Shown: positions 43,591 through 52,148 of the stretch, in pieces | Layout of the letters: the number at the start of each line of letters is the position of its first letter | Numbering within the stretch: the stretch's first letter is position 1 | Assembly (NCBI RefSeq): GCF_002217755.1 | Contig: NZ_BCFL01000022.1 | Location: forward strand, 310,001 to 374,000 | DNA: 64,000 nucleotides | Reading direction: 5' to 3' | Origin: Streptomyces hyaluromycini | Lineage (GTDB): Bacteria > Actinomycetota > Actinomycetes > Streptomycetales > Streptomycetaceae | Notes under the pieces: generated by a model | What the model saw: only the letters and a program-made list of their open reading frames with translations | Told to the model about the DNA's origin: nothing | Databases searched by the model: none | Made by a program: the position numbers and the translations under genes

Positions 43591-45896
43591 CGGCGGGCGA
43601 AGCGGTGACCGGCCTCGTGGTCACGGACATCACTGTCGGCGGGATGACCTGCGCGGCCTGTGTACGGCGGGTGGAGAAGAAGCTCGCCAAGCTGGACGGC
43701 GTCACGGCCACCGTGAACCTCGCCACCGGGATGGCCCGGGTCAGCCACCCGGCAGGCGTCGCGCCGGAGGAACTCGTCACCGCGGTCGAACAGGCCGGCT
43801 ACCAGGCCGCCCTGCCCGCACCACCTGTCCACGAGGACGAGCGGACGGCGGACGCCGAGCCGGACGGGACCGAGTCCGCCGCCCGGCAGGAGCGTGAACG
43901 GCTTCTCGTCACCGCGCTGCTGGCCGTCCCCGTGCTGGTGCTGTCGATGGTGCCCGACCTTCAGTTTCGCAACTGGCAGTGGCTGTGCTTCGCGCTGGCG
44001 GCGCCGGTGGCTGTGTGGAGCGCGTGGCCCTTCCACGAGCGCGCGCTACGAGGGCTGCGCCACTCCGCGGCCACCATGGACACCCTGGTCTCGCTGGGCG
44101 TGGTGGCGTCGTTCTCCTGGTCGGCGTACGCGTTGTTCCTCGGGGGAGCGGGCGAGCCGGGGATGTGGATGCCGTTCAGTCTGCTGCCGTCCGCGTCGGA
44201 CGGTACGGCGCACGTCTATCTGGAAGCGGCGGTGAGCGTGCCGCTGTTCGTGCTGACCGGGCGGTACCTGGAGGCGCGGGCGCGCCGGGGGACCGGGACG
44301 GCCCTGCGGGCGCTGGCGGACCTGGCGGCCAAGGAGGTGTCCGTCCGTGACGAGCACGGCGAGCGGTCCGTCCCCATAGAGCAGTTGAGGGTCGGGCAGG
44401 TCTTCGTCGTGCGCCCGGGGGAGCGGGTCGCCACCGACGGGCGGGTGACGGAGGGCAGTTCCGCCGTGGACCTGTCCCTGGTCACCGGTGAGAGCGAGCC
44501 CGTCGAGGTAGGCCCCGGCTCGGCGTTGGTCGGCGGGGCCGTCAACGCAGGCGGGCTGCTTCTCGTACGGGCGACTGCCGTCGGCGCGGACACCCGGCTG
44601 GCCCGGATCACCCGGCTGGTCACCGAGGCCCAGGCGGGCAAGGCGCGGGCGCAGCGGCTGGCCGACGCGGTGGCCGGGGTGTTCGTACCGGTCGTGCTGA
44701 CGATCGCGGTGACCGTCCTCGGGTTCTGGCTCGGCGCCGGCGCCGACCCGCAGGCGGCGCTCACCGCCTGCGTGGCCGTCCTCGTCGTGGCCTGCCCGTG
44801 TGCGCTGGGGCTCGCCACCCCGACCGCCCTGATGGCCGCCACCGGCCGCGGGGCACAACTGGGCGTACTGGTGAGCGGCCCGCAGACGCTGGAGACGCTC
44901 CAGCACGTGGACACGGTCGTCCTGGACAAGACCGGCACCCTGACCTCCGGTCACATGACCGTCGCCCGGGTGACCACCGTGCCCGACGGCCCGGCACAGG
45001 AGGAACTGGTCCGCCTCGCCGGAGCGGTGGAGCAGGGCTCCGAGCATCCGATCGGGCGGGCGGTCACGGCGTACGCGCGCCGTTCGGCCGACCAGGACCC
45101 GCTGCCGGACGTGACCGGCTTCACCGCCACGGCGGGGTGGGGTGTCACGGGGCGCGTGGCCGGTCGTACGGTCGAAGTGGCCGTACCGGAAGGGGAGTTG
45201 CCGCCCGTGCTGGCCGAGGCTCTGGCCGCGGCGGAGGGCGAGGCGTACACGCCCGTGGTGGTCCGGGTGGACGGCCGGGCCCTGGGGCTGATCGCCGTCG
45301 GCGACCTCGTGCGGCCCGGCAGCTACCGTGCCGTGGAACGGCTGCGGCGACTGGGCCTGCGCCCGGTGCTCGCCACCGGGGACCGCGAGGCTCCCGCGCG
45401 GGCGGTGGCGCAGGCACTCGGGATCGACGAGGTGTACGCCCGCTGCTCCCCGGAGGACAAGGCCGACCTGGTCCGGCGGCTGCGGGAGGAGGGCTGCCGG
45501 GTCGCGGTCGTCGGTGACGGTGTGAACGACGCCGCCGCGCTCGCCGGTGCCGACCTGGGCATCGCCATGGGCAGCGGCACGGACGTGGCCATCGGGGCGG
45601 CCGACCTGACACTGGTGCGCGGCGACATCGAGGCACTCGTTGACGCCGTCGGACTGGCCCGGCGCACGCTCGGCACCATCCGCGCCAACCTGCTGTGGGC
45701 CTTCGGCTACAACGTCGTCACCGTGCCCCTCGCCATGGTGGGGCTGCTCAACCCCATGCTCGCCGCCGCCGCGATGTCGGTGAGTTCCGTGCTGGTGGTG
45801 GCCAACAGCCTGCGGCTGCGCGGCTGGCAACCGCAACGGGCACCCGGCGGTGGCCGGGGACGCGGGGCACGATCCGGGAAGGCGGCAGTGTTGTGA
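43587..45896 (+). CDS. copA: Cu(I)-exporting P1B-type ATPase
   Basis: 769-aa copper pump. Motifs in order: N-terminal HMA domain with GGMTCAACVRRV; actuator TGES (about T300-S303); membrane metal site C403-P404-C405; phosphorylation motif DKTGT with D447; EHPIG; and GDGVNDAAALA. The C-terminal helices have YNVVTVPLA and MSVSSVLVVANSLRL, typical of Cu(I) pumps (subgroup P1B-1). The operon is small Met-rich protein, CopA, PCuAC-like protein, with 4-base overlaps throughout. Confidence 0.96.
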   Translation: MTAGEAVTGLVVTDITVGGMTCAACVRRVEKKLAKLDGVTATVNLATGMARVSHPAGVAPEELVTAVEQAGYQAALPAPPVHEDERTADAEPDGTESAARQERERLLVTALLAVPVLVLSMVPDLQFRNWQWLCFALAAPVAVWSAWPFHERALRGLRHSAATMDTLVSLGVVASFSWSAYALFLGGAGEPGMWMPFSLLPSASDGTAHVYLEAAVSVPLFVLTGRYLEARARRGTGTALRALADLAAKEVSVRDEHGERSVPIEQLRVGQVFVVRPGERVATDGRVTEGSSAVDLSLVTGESEPVEVGPGSALVGGAVNAGGLLLVRATAVGADTRLARITRLVTEAQAGKARAQRLADAVAGVFVPVVLTIAVTVLGFWLGAGADPQAALTACVAVLVVACPCALGLATPTALMAATGRGAQLGVLVSGPQTLETLQHVDTVVLDKTGTLTSGHMTVARVTTVPDGPAQEELVRLAGAVEQGSEHPIGRAVTAYARRSADQDPLPDVTGFTATAGWGVTGRVAGRTVEVAVPEGELPPVLAEALAAAEGEAYTPVVVRVDGRALGLIAVGDLVRPGSYRAVERLRRLGLRPVLATGDREAPARAVAQALGIDEVYARCSPEDKADLVRRLREEGCRVAVVGDGVNDAAALAGADLGIAMGSGTDVAIGAADLTLVRGDIEALVDAVGLARRTLGTIRANLLWAFGYNVVTVPLAMVGLLNPMLAAAAMSVSSVLVVANSLRLRGWQPQRAPGGGRGRGARSGKAAVL

Positions 45897-46432
45897 AGTG
45901 GACTGTGGAGTGGACGAGCACGGCCCTCGGCGACCGGCGGCGGCTGAAGGACGGCGCGCTCGCCGCCCTCGTTCCCGTCGCCGCGTGCAGCGTGGCCCTG
46001 GCGGGCCTCACCGCCTGGACCGGCACCGGCAGGGCGGGCAGCCCGGCGCGCATGAGCATCACCGAAGGGCGCGTCCTGCTGCCGTCCGCAGGAGTCGCGG
46101 AGACGGCCGCGTTCTTCCGTATGGAGAACAAGGGCGGCTCGGCCGACAGTCTGATACGCGTGACCTCGCGCGACGTCCCCGGCGGCATAACGCTCGCCCG
46201 TCACCGCATGAACGAGGGGAACGTGGCCTACGGCGCCGCAGTCGACTCCGTGGGGATACCGGCGGGCGGGAGCGTCGCGATGTCTCCGCAGGGGGTGGAC
46301 CTGACGGTGTCCGCTCCGGCCGGGAAGTGGAGTTCGGGCGATCTGGTGCCCTTCACCCTGGAGTTCCGGCACAGCGGGCGGGTCAAGGTCCTTGCGGTGG
46401 TGGTGCGTCCGGGAAGTGTCTCATTCCAGTAG
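45893..46432 (+). CDS. PCuAC-like copper chaperone domain protein with altered metal site
   Basis: 179-aa protein with an N-terminal anchor (ALAALVPVAACSVALAGLTAW) and an exported PCu(A)C/DUF461 domain (ETAAFFRMENKGGSADSLIR, GIPAGGSVAMSPQGVDLTV, DLVPFTLEFRHSGRV). PCuAC proteins normally bind Cu(I) through a His/Met set that includes an HxM near the PGG-like turn. Here the HxM position reads VDL, although an upstream RHRMNEG remains. It may bind copper in another way or have changed function. Its GTG overlaps the copA stop. Confidence 0.78.
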   Translation: MKWTVEWTSTALGDRRRLKDGALAALVPVAACSVALAGLTAWTGTGRAGSPARMSITEGRVLLPSAGVAETAAFFRMENKGGSADSLIRVTSRDVPGGITLARHRMNEGNVAYGAAVDSVGIPAGGSVAMSPQGVDLTVSAPAGKWSSGDLVPFTLEFRHSGRVKVLAVVVRPGSVSFQ

Positions 46433-46566
46433 TCGTGCCGATCGGCCGTCGAGTTCCCGGGCGCTGGGTGTGAGGTGCGTCACTGTCCGGTCGGTGAGTC
46501 GGAGGGTGGTTGCCCGCACGTACCCCCTGACGACGAGCGGACGCCGGGTGCGAGGATGGGCGGGCT

Positions 46567-47298
46567 ATGACTGTCCGAGGGTGGTGCCGTGCGCTGCGGG
46601 CCGGTGTGTTCGCCGCCGCCTGCGTGCTGCTCGCCGCCCTCGGTCACGTGATCATGTCCGGCACCTCCGTCCCCTGGTGGGCCATGACCGCCGGCGCGGC
46701 CGGGACCGGCACGGTCGGCTGGTTGCTGGCCGACCGTGAACGGGGACGCACGCTGATCGTCACGGTCGTGACGGTGGCGCAGGCGGTGCTCCACGAGGCG
46801 TTCTCGCTGGCGCAGACGGTCACACCGGCGGCGGTGCCCGGCCAAGGCGTCGCGGCCCGCGCCCCGGGCTCAGTGACGGACATGAACGGCATGGACATGA
46901 GCGGCGGCATGGACATGGGCTCCACGTCCATGGGTTCCATGCACATGGACCCGATGGACATGGGCTCCATGGCGCATGCCATCACCGGTGCCCAACACGC
47001 GCACGGTATGGCAGGCATGAGCGGCACCGCCACGTACGGCATGTTCGCCGCACACCTCCTGGCCGCAGTCCTGTGCGGGCTCTGGCTCGCGTACGGCGAG
47101 CGCGCGGTCTTCCGCGTCCTGCGGGCCGCGGCCACCCGGCTGGTGGCACCGCTGCGGATGCTGCTGGCCGGGCCCGCGCCGCTCCCGCGCCCGCTCGCGG
47201 GCAGGCGTCGCGCCACCGACGTACCGGCTCCGGCGCGCCTTCTCCTGTGCTGCTCTCTCACCTCCCGGGCCCCGCCCACGGGTGCCGCTGTCGCCTGA
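46567..47298 (+). CDS. Met/His-rich multi-pass membrane protein, paralog 2
   Basis: 243-aa paralog of the 40953 protein. It has VFAAACVLLAALGHVIMSG, WWAMTAGAAGTGTVGWLL, then a longer Met-rich loop (MNGMDMSGGMDMGSTSMGSM, then MDPMDMGSM), MFAAHLLAAVLCGLWLAYGERA and the tail end SRAPPTGAAVA. Ten or more Met lie in one loop facing, probably, the outside. It follows the copA operon by 134 bases and precedes the second ECF sigma gene by 241 bases. Confidence 0.75.
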   Translation: MTVRGWCRALRAGVFAAACVLLAALGHVIMSGTSVPWWAMTAGAAGTGTVGWLLADRERGRTLIVTVVTVAQAVLHEAFSLAQTVTPAAVPGQGVAARAPGSVTDMNGMDMSGGMDMGSTSMGSMHMDPMDMGSMAHAITGAQHAHGMAGMSGTATYGMFAAHLLAAVLCGLWLAYGERAVFRVLRAAATRLVAPLRMLLAGPAPLPRPLAGRRRATDVPAPARLLLCCSLTSRAPPTGAAVA

Positions 47299-47539
47299 GA
47301 CAGCCGGAACCACCGGGGCCTCACGTCTCGCCCTCCGTCTCTGTCCTGCCGCGTTCGCGCGCAGTTCCTTCCTGTCGACGCTTCACACCGGCACGTCCAC
47401 GTGCCGCCGTGCGCCGACACCTCCTGACGGGCCCCGGGCATCGCCGTACCCACCGCGTACGGCTGCACCCCAAGTCCGAGTGCGCCGCCGCTCCCTGCGG
47501 CCGGCCCCGGACGCCCTGACGACCCGAGAAGGACATCAC

Positions 47540-48145
47540 GTGACTGCTGCCGTCCTGCCCGCTTCCCGGACCGAACGCGCCTCGACGGACGCGGCGGCGA
47601 CCGCTTGGGCGTTGGCCGCCCGAGGCGGCGACCAGCACGCGGCCGAGCACTTCGTCCGCGCGCTCCACAACGACGTGCTGTGCTACGTCGCCCACCTCAG
47701 CGGCGATCCCCAGACCGCCCACGACCTGACCCAGGACACCTTCGCGCGGGCCTTCGGCAGCCTGCACCGCTTCGAAGGGCGGGCGTCGGCCCGCACCTGG
47801 CTGCTGTCCATCGCCCGTCGCGCGGTGGCCGACAGCTTCCGGCATGCCGCCGCCCGGCCGCGGCTCGCCGACACCCCCGACTGGCAGGTGGCCGTCGAGT
47901 GCACCCAGCCGCGCGGCCTGCCTGGCTTCGAAGAAGGTGTGGCCCTGCTCGATCTGCTGGACGCGCTGTCCGACGAACGCCGTGAGGCGTTCGTCCTCAC
48001 CCAGGTGGTCGGCCTGTCCTACGAGGAGGCCGCCAGCTTCACCGGCTGCCCCGTCGGCACCATCCGCTCCCGGGTGTCCCGCGCCCGGGCGACTCTGGAA
48101 AGGCAGCTCCTGGAGGCCGAGGCACCGGCCGCCCTGGCGGCCTGA
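47540..48145 (+). CDS. ECF sigma factor, paralog B
   Basis: 201-aa sigma factor closely similar to paralog A: AWALAARGGDQHAAEHFVRALHNDV, DLTQDTFARAFGSLHRFEGR and TWLLSIARRAVADSFRHAAARPRL in region 2; LSDERREAFVLTQVVGLSYEEAASFTG and VGTIRSRVSRARATL in region 4. GAGAAGGACATCAC precedes the GTG, almost identical to the leader of paralog A. The pair [Met-rich membrane protein + sigma] thus occurs twice, around the copA operon. Confidence 0.88.
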   Translation: MTAAVLPASRTERASTDAAATAWALAARGGDQHAAEHFVRALHNDVLCYVAHLSGDPQTAHDLTQDTFARAFGSLHRFEGRASARTWLLSIARRAVADSFRHAAARPRLADTPDWQVAVECTQPRGLPGFEEGVALLDLLDALSDERREAFVLTQVVGLSYEEAASFTGCPVGTIRSRVSRARATLERQLLEAEAPAALAA

Positions 48146-48159
48146 CGCGACGACGGGTC

Positions 48160-48183
48160 GGTGCTCCCCGTCGGGGGAGCACC
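48160..48183 (+). terminator. Hairpin after sigma paralog B
   Basis: Perfect 10-bp stem GGTGCTCCCC / GGGGAGCACC with a 4-base GTCG loop, 14 bases after the stop codon. Confidence 0.8.
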
Positions 48184-48312
48184 AACGCACCAACTCCGCT
48201 GCCGGGCCGGGAGATTGGCGGAAACTCGCGGGAACCCGCTCGCTCGCGCGTCCGACTACTAGTGCGACACCGGCTCACCGAGCCGGTCGTGGCACCAGCT
48301 GGAAGGGCCCGT

Positions 48313-49068
48313 ATGACACCCGAGACAGAGACCGCCTTCGCGGCGATCAGAGGCGACTACGGCACGGACTCCCTCAGGCGTGTGGAACGGATGCTGGAGC
48401 CCGGGGGCGGCGACCCACGGCACCCGTTGCAGAAGGGGGCCAAGTGGATCCTGCCGGGACTGTCCGCCACCCCGTGGCACGATCCGCACGGGTATCCCGA
48501 ACTGGCCCCGGTCGTCGATGCCTTGGAGGCCGCCCATCCGGCTGTCAAAGAGGAGTTGACCGCCGCCTGGGCGGGACGGCGGGAGGCGTTCTCGGACTAC
48601 GAGCACTACCTGACCCGCCAGGAGGACTGGCAGGCCCTCTACCTGTACCGGGGAGGGATCATGGTCGAGGAGTCGGCAGGGCCCGCACCCACCGCGTACC
48701 AGGTGCTCAAGGAATTCGCGGTGGACACGGAGAAGATCTGTCCCCTCCTGGAATCCCACTTCTCCATTCTGCTCCCCGGGGCCGCCATCGCCCCGCACTG
48801 CGACCTGTGGAACTTCAGCATCAACCTGCATCTCGCGGTCGACATTCCTGACGGTTGCAGTATCACCGTGGCGGGTGAGACCCGTTCCTGGCGGGAGGGA
48901 AAGTGCCTGCTCTTCGACTATTCCTTCGAGCATGCGGCGCGCAATGACGGCGAACGGCCGCGGACCTGCCTGCTCGTGGACCTGTGGCATCCGGAGACAA
49001 CTGTCCCGGAAAGGCTTGCGCTGGTAGCGCTCATCACCGAGATCAGGCAGCTCATGGGCGACGGCTGA
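48313..49068 (+). CDS. Aspartyl/asparaginyl beta-hydroxylase-like dioxygenase
   Basis: 251-aa Fe(II)/2-oxoglutarate oxygenase of the Asp/Asn hydroxylase fold. The metal motif HCDLWNFSINLHLAV (first His plus neighbouring acidic residue) and FEHAARNDGERPRTCLLVDLWHPE (distal His and the 2OG-binding Arg region) are present. The ATG at 48313 is in the same orientation as the isonitrile cluster, 220 bases upstream of its exporter gene. It may hydroxylate a precursor or peptide of that pathway, or be independent. Confidence 0.75.
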   Translation: MTPETETAFAAIRGDYGTDSLRRVERMLEPGGGDPRHPLQKGAKWILPGLSATPWHDPHGYPELAPVVDALEAAHPAVKEELTAAWAGRREAFSDYEHYLTRQEDWQALYLYRGGIMVEESAGPAPTAYQVLKEFAVDTEKICPLLESHFSILLPGAAIAPHCDLWNFSINLHLAVDIPDGCSITVAGETRSWREGKCLLFDYSFEHAARNDGERPRTCLLVDLWHPETTVPERLALVALITEIRQLMGDG

Positions 49069-49204
49069 TTACCCGTAATTCGTAGCACGGTTCATCCGGC
49101 GGGATTTCTGTCCGTCGGAATTCAGGCGTGCCCGGAAATGCAATCAAGGTCGCGGGTAAATGTTTTCTGACGAGTCATTCTCAAGCTTTCTCCGAGGTGT
49201 TATG

Positions 49205-49273
49205 GTGACCGAAATTGATCGACCGGCGCGAATATCCGGTTCGAATTCGCCGTCGTTTTCCGTTCAGGCGTGA
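49205..49273 (+). other. Possible 22-codon leader ORF before the cluster exporter
   Basis: GTG at 49205 (or ATG at 49202) with GAGG upstream opens VTEIDRPARISG... and stops at TGA 49271-49273, right at the GAGGAGGGG ribosome-binding site of the exporter and in the same frame as it. The 49069-49288 region is clearly AT-richer than the coding DNA around it and likely holds the cluster promoter. Leader function is speculative. Confidence 0.25.
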
Positions 49274-49288
49274 GGAGGGGGCCGACCG

Positions 49289-50668
49289 ATGCGTGCACGA
49301 CTGTCCCTTCTGGTTCTCGCGCTCGCCCAACTGGTCATCGCGCTCGACTACAACATCGTCTACGTCGCACTTCCCGACATAGGCGCCGGCCTCGGCTTCT
49401 CCGCACACGACCTCCAGTGGGTGGTGAGCGCGTACGTCGTGACGACCGGCGGCTTCCTGTTACTGGGCGGCCGGACGGCCGATCTGCTGGGCCGGCGCCG
49501 GACGTTCGTCGCCGCGGCTCTGGTCTACGCGGGCTCCTCCCTGGTGGGCGGACTGTCGCAGTCGGCGGGGACCCTCGTCGCCGTCCGCGCGGTCCAGGGC
49601 ATCGGCGGTTCGCTGCTCTTCCCGGCCACTCTCTCGCTGATCAACACGATCTACGAGGAGGGACCGGCCCGGAACCGGGCCCTCGCGGTGTGGGGTGCGG
49701 CGGGGGCCGGCGGCCTGTGCTTCGGGTCGCTGCTGGGCGGGGTGCTGGTCGACGCGTTCGGCTGGCCGTCGGTGTTCTTCGTCAACGTGCCCGTGGCGGC
49801 CGCCATCGCCTGGGCGGGCCGGAGCCTGTTCCCGGCGGACGTTCCGCGCACCGGCGTACGGCGCTTCGACGTGACCGGCGCGCTCGCCGGGACCGGCGGG
49901 ATCACGCTCCTGGTGTTCGTCCTCGTACACGCCCCCGAGGCGGGCTGGACCAGCACGTCCGCCCTGCTCGGCGGGGTGCTCGCGGCAGCCCTCCTGGCAC
50001 TCTTCGCCGTCGTCGAGACCCGTTCCCGCGACCCGCTGGTGCCGGCCCGGCTGTTCACCCACCGGAGTCTGGTCGCGGCGATGGCGGTCACCGCCCTCTA
50101 CAGCGCCACCTTCAGCTCCCTGCCCTACTTCCTGACCCTGTACTTCCAGACCGTGCGCGGCTACAGCGCGTTCGCCACCGGCCTCGCCTTCCTCGTGCCG
50201 GCCGTGGTGACCGCGCTGGGCACCCAGGCCGGGGAACGGGCCGTCGCGGCCGTCGGCGTACGGCGCATGCTCGTCGGCGGCCTGGTCTGCGGCGCGGCCG
50301 GAGCCGCCGCCCTGGGCCTCGCGCTCACCGCGGACGGCTCGTACGGCCTGCTGCTGCCCGGGATCGTGCTGCTCGGCCTCGGCCAGGGTGCCGCCTGGAC
50401 CGGCATGTGGATCGCCGCCGCCTCCGGGGTGGCCCCCGAGGACCAGGGCGTGGCGTCCGGAATGGCCTCCACCAGCCTCCAGATCGGCGGCGCCGTGGGA
50501 CTCGCCCTGCTGGTCGCCCTGGCGGGCGGCATCGGCCAGGGCCCGCCGGACGACGCCCTGCTGACCGGTATCCGCGCCGCCGTGTTCGCGATCGCGGCCG
50601 GCCTCGGCTGCGGGATCCCGCTGACCCTGGCCCTGCGCAGCACCGCCACCGCCGCCGCCACCGCCTGA
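49289..50668 (+). CDS. MFS exporter (EmrB/QacA-type, DHA2 family)
   Basis: 459-aa membrane transporter with 12-14 helices. Signature segments: LDYNIVYVALPDIGAGLGFS, LLLGGRTADLLGRRRTFV (motif A) and VRAVQGIGGSLLFPATLSLI. The ATG has GAGGAGGGG upstream. As the first gene before the isonitrile pathway genes on the same strand, it likely exports the product or protects the cell from it. Confidence 0.88.
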   Translation: MRARLSLLVLALAQLVIALDYNIVYVALPDIGAGLGFSAHDLQWVVSAYVVTTGGFLLLGGRTADLLGRRRTFVAAALVYAGSSLVGGLSQSAGTLVAVRAVQGIGGSLLFPATLSLINTIYEEGPARNRALAVWGAAGAGGLCFGSLLGGVLVDAFGWPSVFFVNVPVAAAIAWAGRSLFPADVPRTGVRRFDVTGALAGTGGITLLVFVLVHAPEAGWTSTSALLGGVLAAALLALFAVVETRSRDPLVPARLFTHRSLVAAMAVTALYSATFSSLPYFLTLYFQTVRGYSAFATGLAFLVPAVVTALGTQAGERAVAAVGVRRMLVGGLVCGAAGAAALGLALTADGSYGLLLPGIVLLGLGQGAAWTGMWIAAASGVAPEDQGVASGMASTSLQIGGAVGLALLVALAGGIGQGPPDDALLTGIRAAVFAIAAGLGCGIPLTLALRSTATAAATA

Positions 50669-50707
50669 AAAGCCGCCGCTCCGCCCCACCTCATCAGGAG
50701 AACAGCT

Positions 50708-51865
50708 GTGCCCAGCAATGCCCCCAGACCGTCCGCCCCGGCGGCCGTCCTGTGCGGACTGGCCGGTTGGGTGCCGCCCCGCGTGGTCACCAACGACGAA
50801 CTCGCCGAGCGGCTGGAGACCGACGACACCTGGATCCGCACCCGCACCGGAATCCGACGCCGCCACATCGCCGAGCCCGGCCAGGCCACCTCCGACCTCG
50901 CCGTCGAGGCCGGCCGGCTCGCCCTGCGCTCCGCCCTGACCTCCGCCGGGGGCGGCTCCGGGCACCGCCCCGGGCGCGGCTCCGCCGACGCGGTGATCGT
51001 CACCACGACCACCCCGGACCGGCCGTGCCCGGCCACCGCGCCCCTGGTCGCGGCCCGGCTCGGGCTCGGCGGTGCGGCGGCCTTCGACGTCGGCGCGGTG
51101 TGCACCGGATTCGTGTACGGCCTCGCCACCGCGGCGGGCCTGATCGCCTCCCGGGTCGCCGAACGGGTCCTGCTGATCGGCGCGGACGTCTACTCCACCA
51201 TCGTCGACCCGTTGGACCGTGCCAACGCGATCATCTTCGGCGACGGCGCCGGAGCGGTCGTCCTGCGCGCCGGGCACCCGGACGAGCCAGGCGCGGTCGG
51301 GCACTTCGACCTCGGCAGCGACGGGGCTAACGAGGACCTGATCATGGTCGCCGCCGGTGGCTCCCGCCGGCCGTCCACCGCCGGCTCCGGGCAGGGCTCC
51401 GACGGCGGCTTCCGGCACGGCTCCGCCGACGGCTCCCGGCACGGCTTCGACGGCGGCGAACCCACCCGCGCCGAGCGGCACTTCGCAATGCGCGGCAAGG
51501 AGGTCTACCGCCACGCGGTGACCCGCATGGCCGCCTCGGCGCGGGCCACGCTGGACCGGGCCGGCCGGAAGACCGACGACGTCGACCACTTCGTCCCCCA
51601 CCAGGCCAACCTGCGCATCCTGCACTCCGTCGCGGACGACCTGGACCTGCCCAGGGAACGCTGCGTGGCCAACGTCGACTCCGTCGGCAACACCGGTGCC
51701 GCCTCCATCCCGCTCGCCCTCGCCGACGCCGCCGCCCGGGGGCGGATCCGGGCCGGCGACCGCCTCCTGCTCACCGCCTTCGGCGGCGGCCTCACCTGGG
51801 GCTCCTGCCTCCTGACCTGGCCCCCGCTCCTCACGCATCCGCAACCCGAACGGAGCACACCATGA
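50708..51865 (+). CDS. Beta-ketoacyl-ACP synthase III-like enzyme
   Basis: 385-aa thiolase-fold condensing enzyme with an intact triad: C132 (GAVCTGFVYG), H298 (VPHQANLRI) and N328 (NTGAASIPLA). Residues ~217-255 form a Gly/Ser/His-rich insert of short repeats, absent from ordinary FabH. It overlaps a dedicated ACP gene (ATGA), so the two should work together, priming or making a short acyl chain. The five-gene ScoA-E-type isonitrile pathways do not need this gene, so it points to altered acyl supply (inference). Confidence 0.88.
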   Translation: MPSNAPRPSAPAAVLCGLAGWVPPRVVTNDELAERLETDDTWIRTRTGIRRRHIAEPGQATSDLAVEAGRLALRSALTSAGGGSGHRPGRGSADAVIVTTTTPDRPCPATAPLVAARLGLGGAAAFDVGAVCTGFVYGLATAAGLIASRVAERVLLIGADVYSTIVDPLDRANAIIFGDGAGAVVLRAGHPDEPGAVGHFDLGSDGANEDLIMVAAGGSRRPSTAGSGQGSDGGFRHGSADGSRHGFDGGEPTRAERHFAMRGKEVYRHAVTRMAASARATLDRAGRKTDDVDHFVPHQANLRILHSVADDLDLPRERCVANVDSVGNTGAASIPLALADAAARGRIRAGDRLLLTAFGGGLTWGSCLLTWPPLLTHPQPERSTP

Positions 51866-52104
51866 CCAGCACCTACGACGACCTCGTGGGCATCCTCACC
51901 CGCCTCCACGACACCCCCGCCGACCTGATCCGCCCCGAAGCCACCCTCGGTGCACTGGACGTCGACTCCCTGACCACCGTCGAGATCAGCATCCGTATCG
52001 AACGCGACCTCGGCGTCACCGTCGGCGACGACGAACTCCAGCCCGGCCTCACCCTCGGCGACATAGCCGCACTCGTCGATGCCCGCCGGGCCACCACCGT
52101 CTGA
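51862..52104 (+). CDS. Acyl carrier protein (partner of the KASIII)
   Basis: 80-aa carrier with the phosphopantetheine Ser36 in GALDVDSLTTVEISIRIE. Typical four-helix ACP length. It starts in the stop of the KASIII gene and ends 44 bases before the oxygenase gene. It is distinct from the second carrier at 55262, so the cluster has two stand-alone ACPs. Confidence 0.88.
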   Translation: MTSTYDDLVGILTRLHDTPADLIRPEATLGALDVDSLTTVEISIRIERDLGVTVGDDELQPGLTLGDIAALVDARRATTV

Positions 52105-52148
52105 AAACCCCACTGAACCTCGCTGAACCCCACGAAAGGACAAGCGAC

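Noticed and set aside
46500..46566. CsoR-like site near TACCCCC upstream of Met-rich paralog 2
   Set aside because: Only one half matches; no symmetric partner was found.
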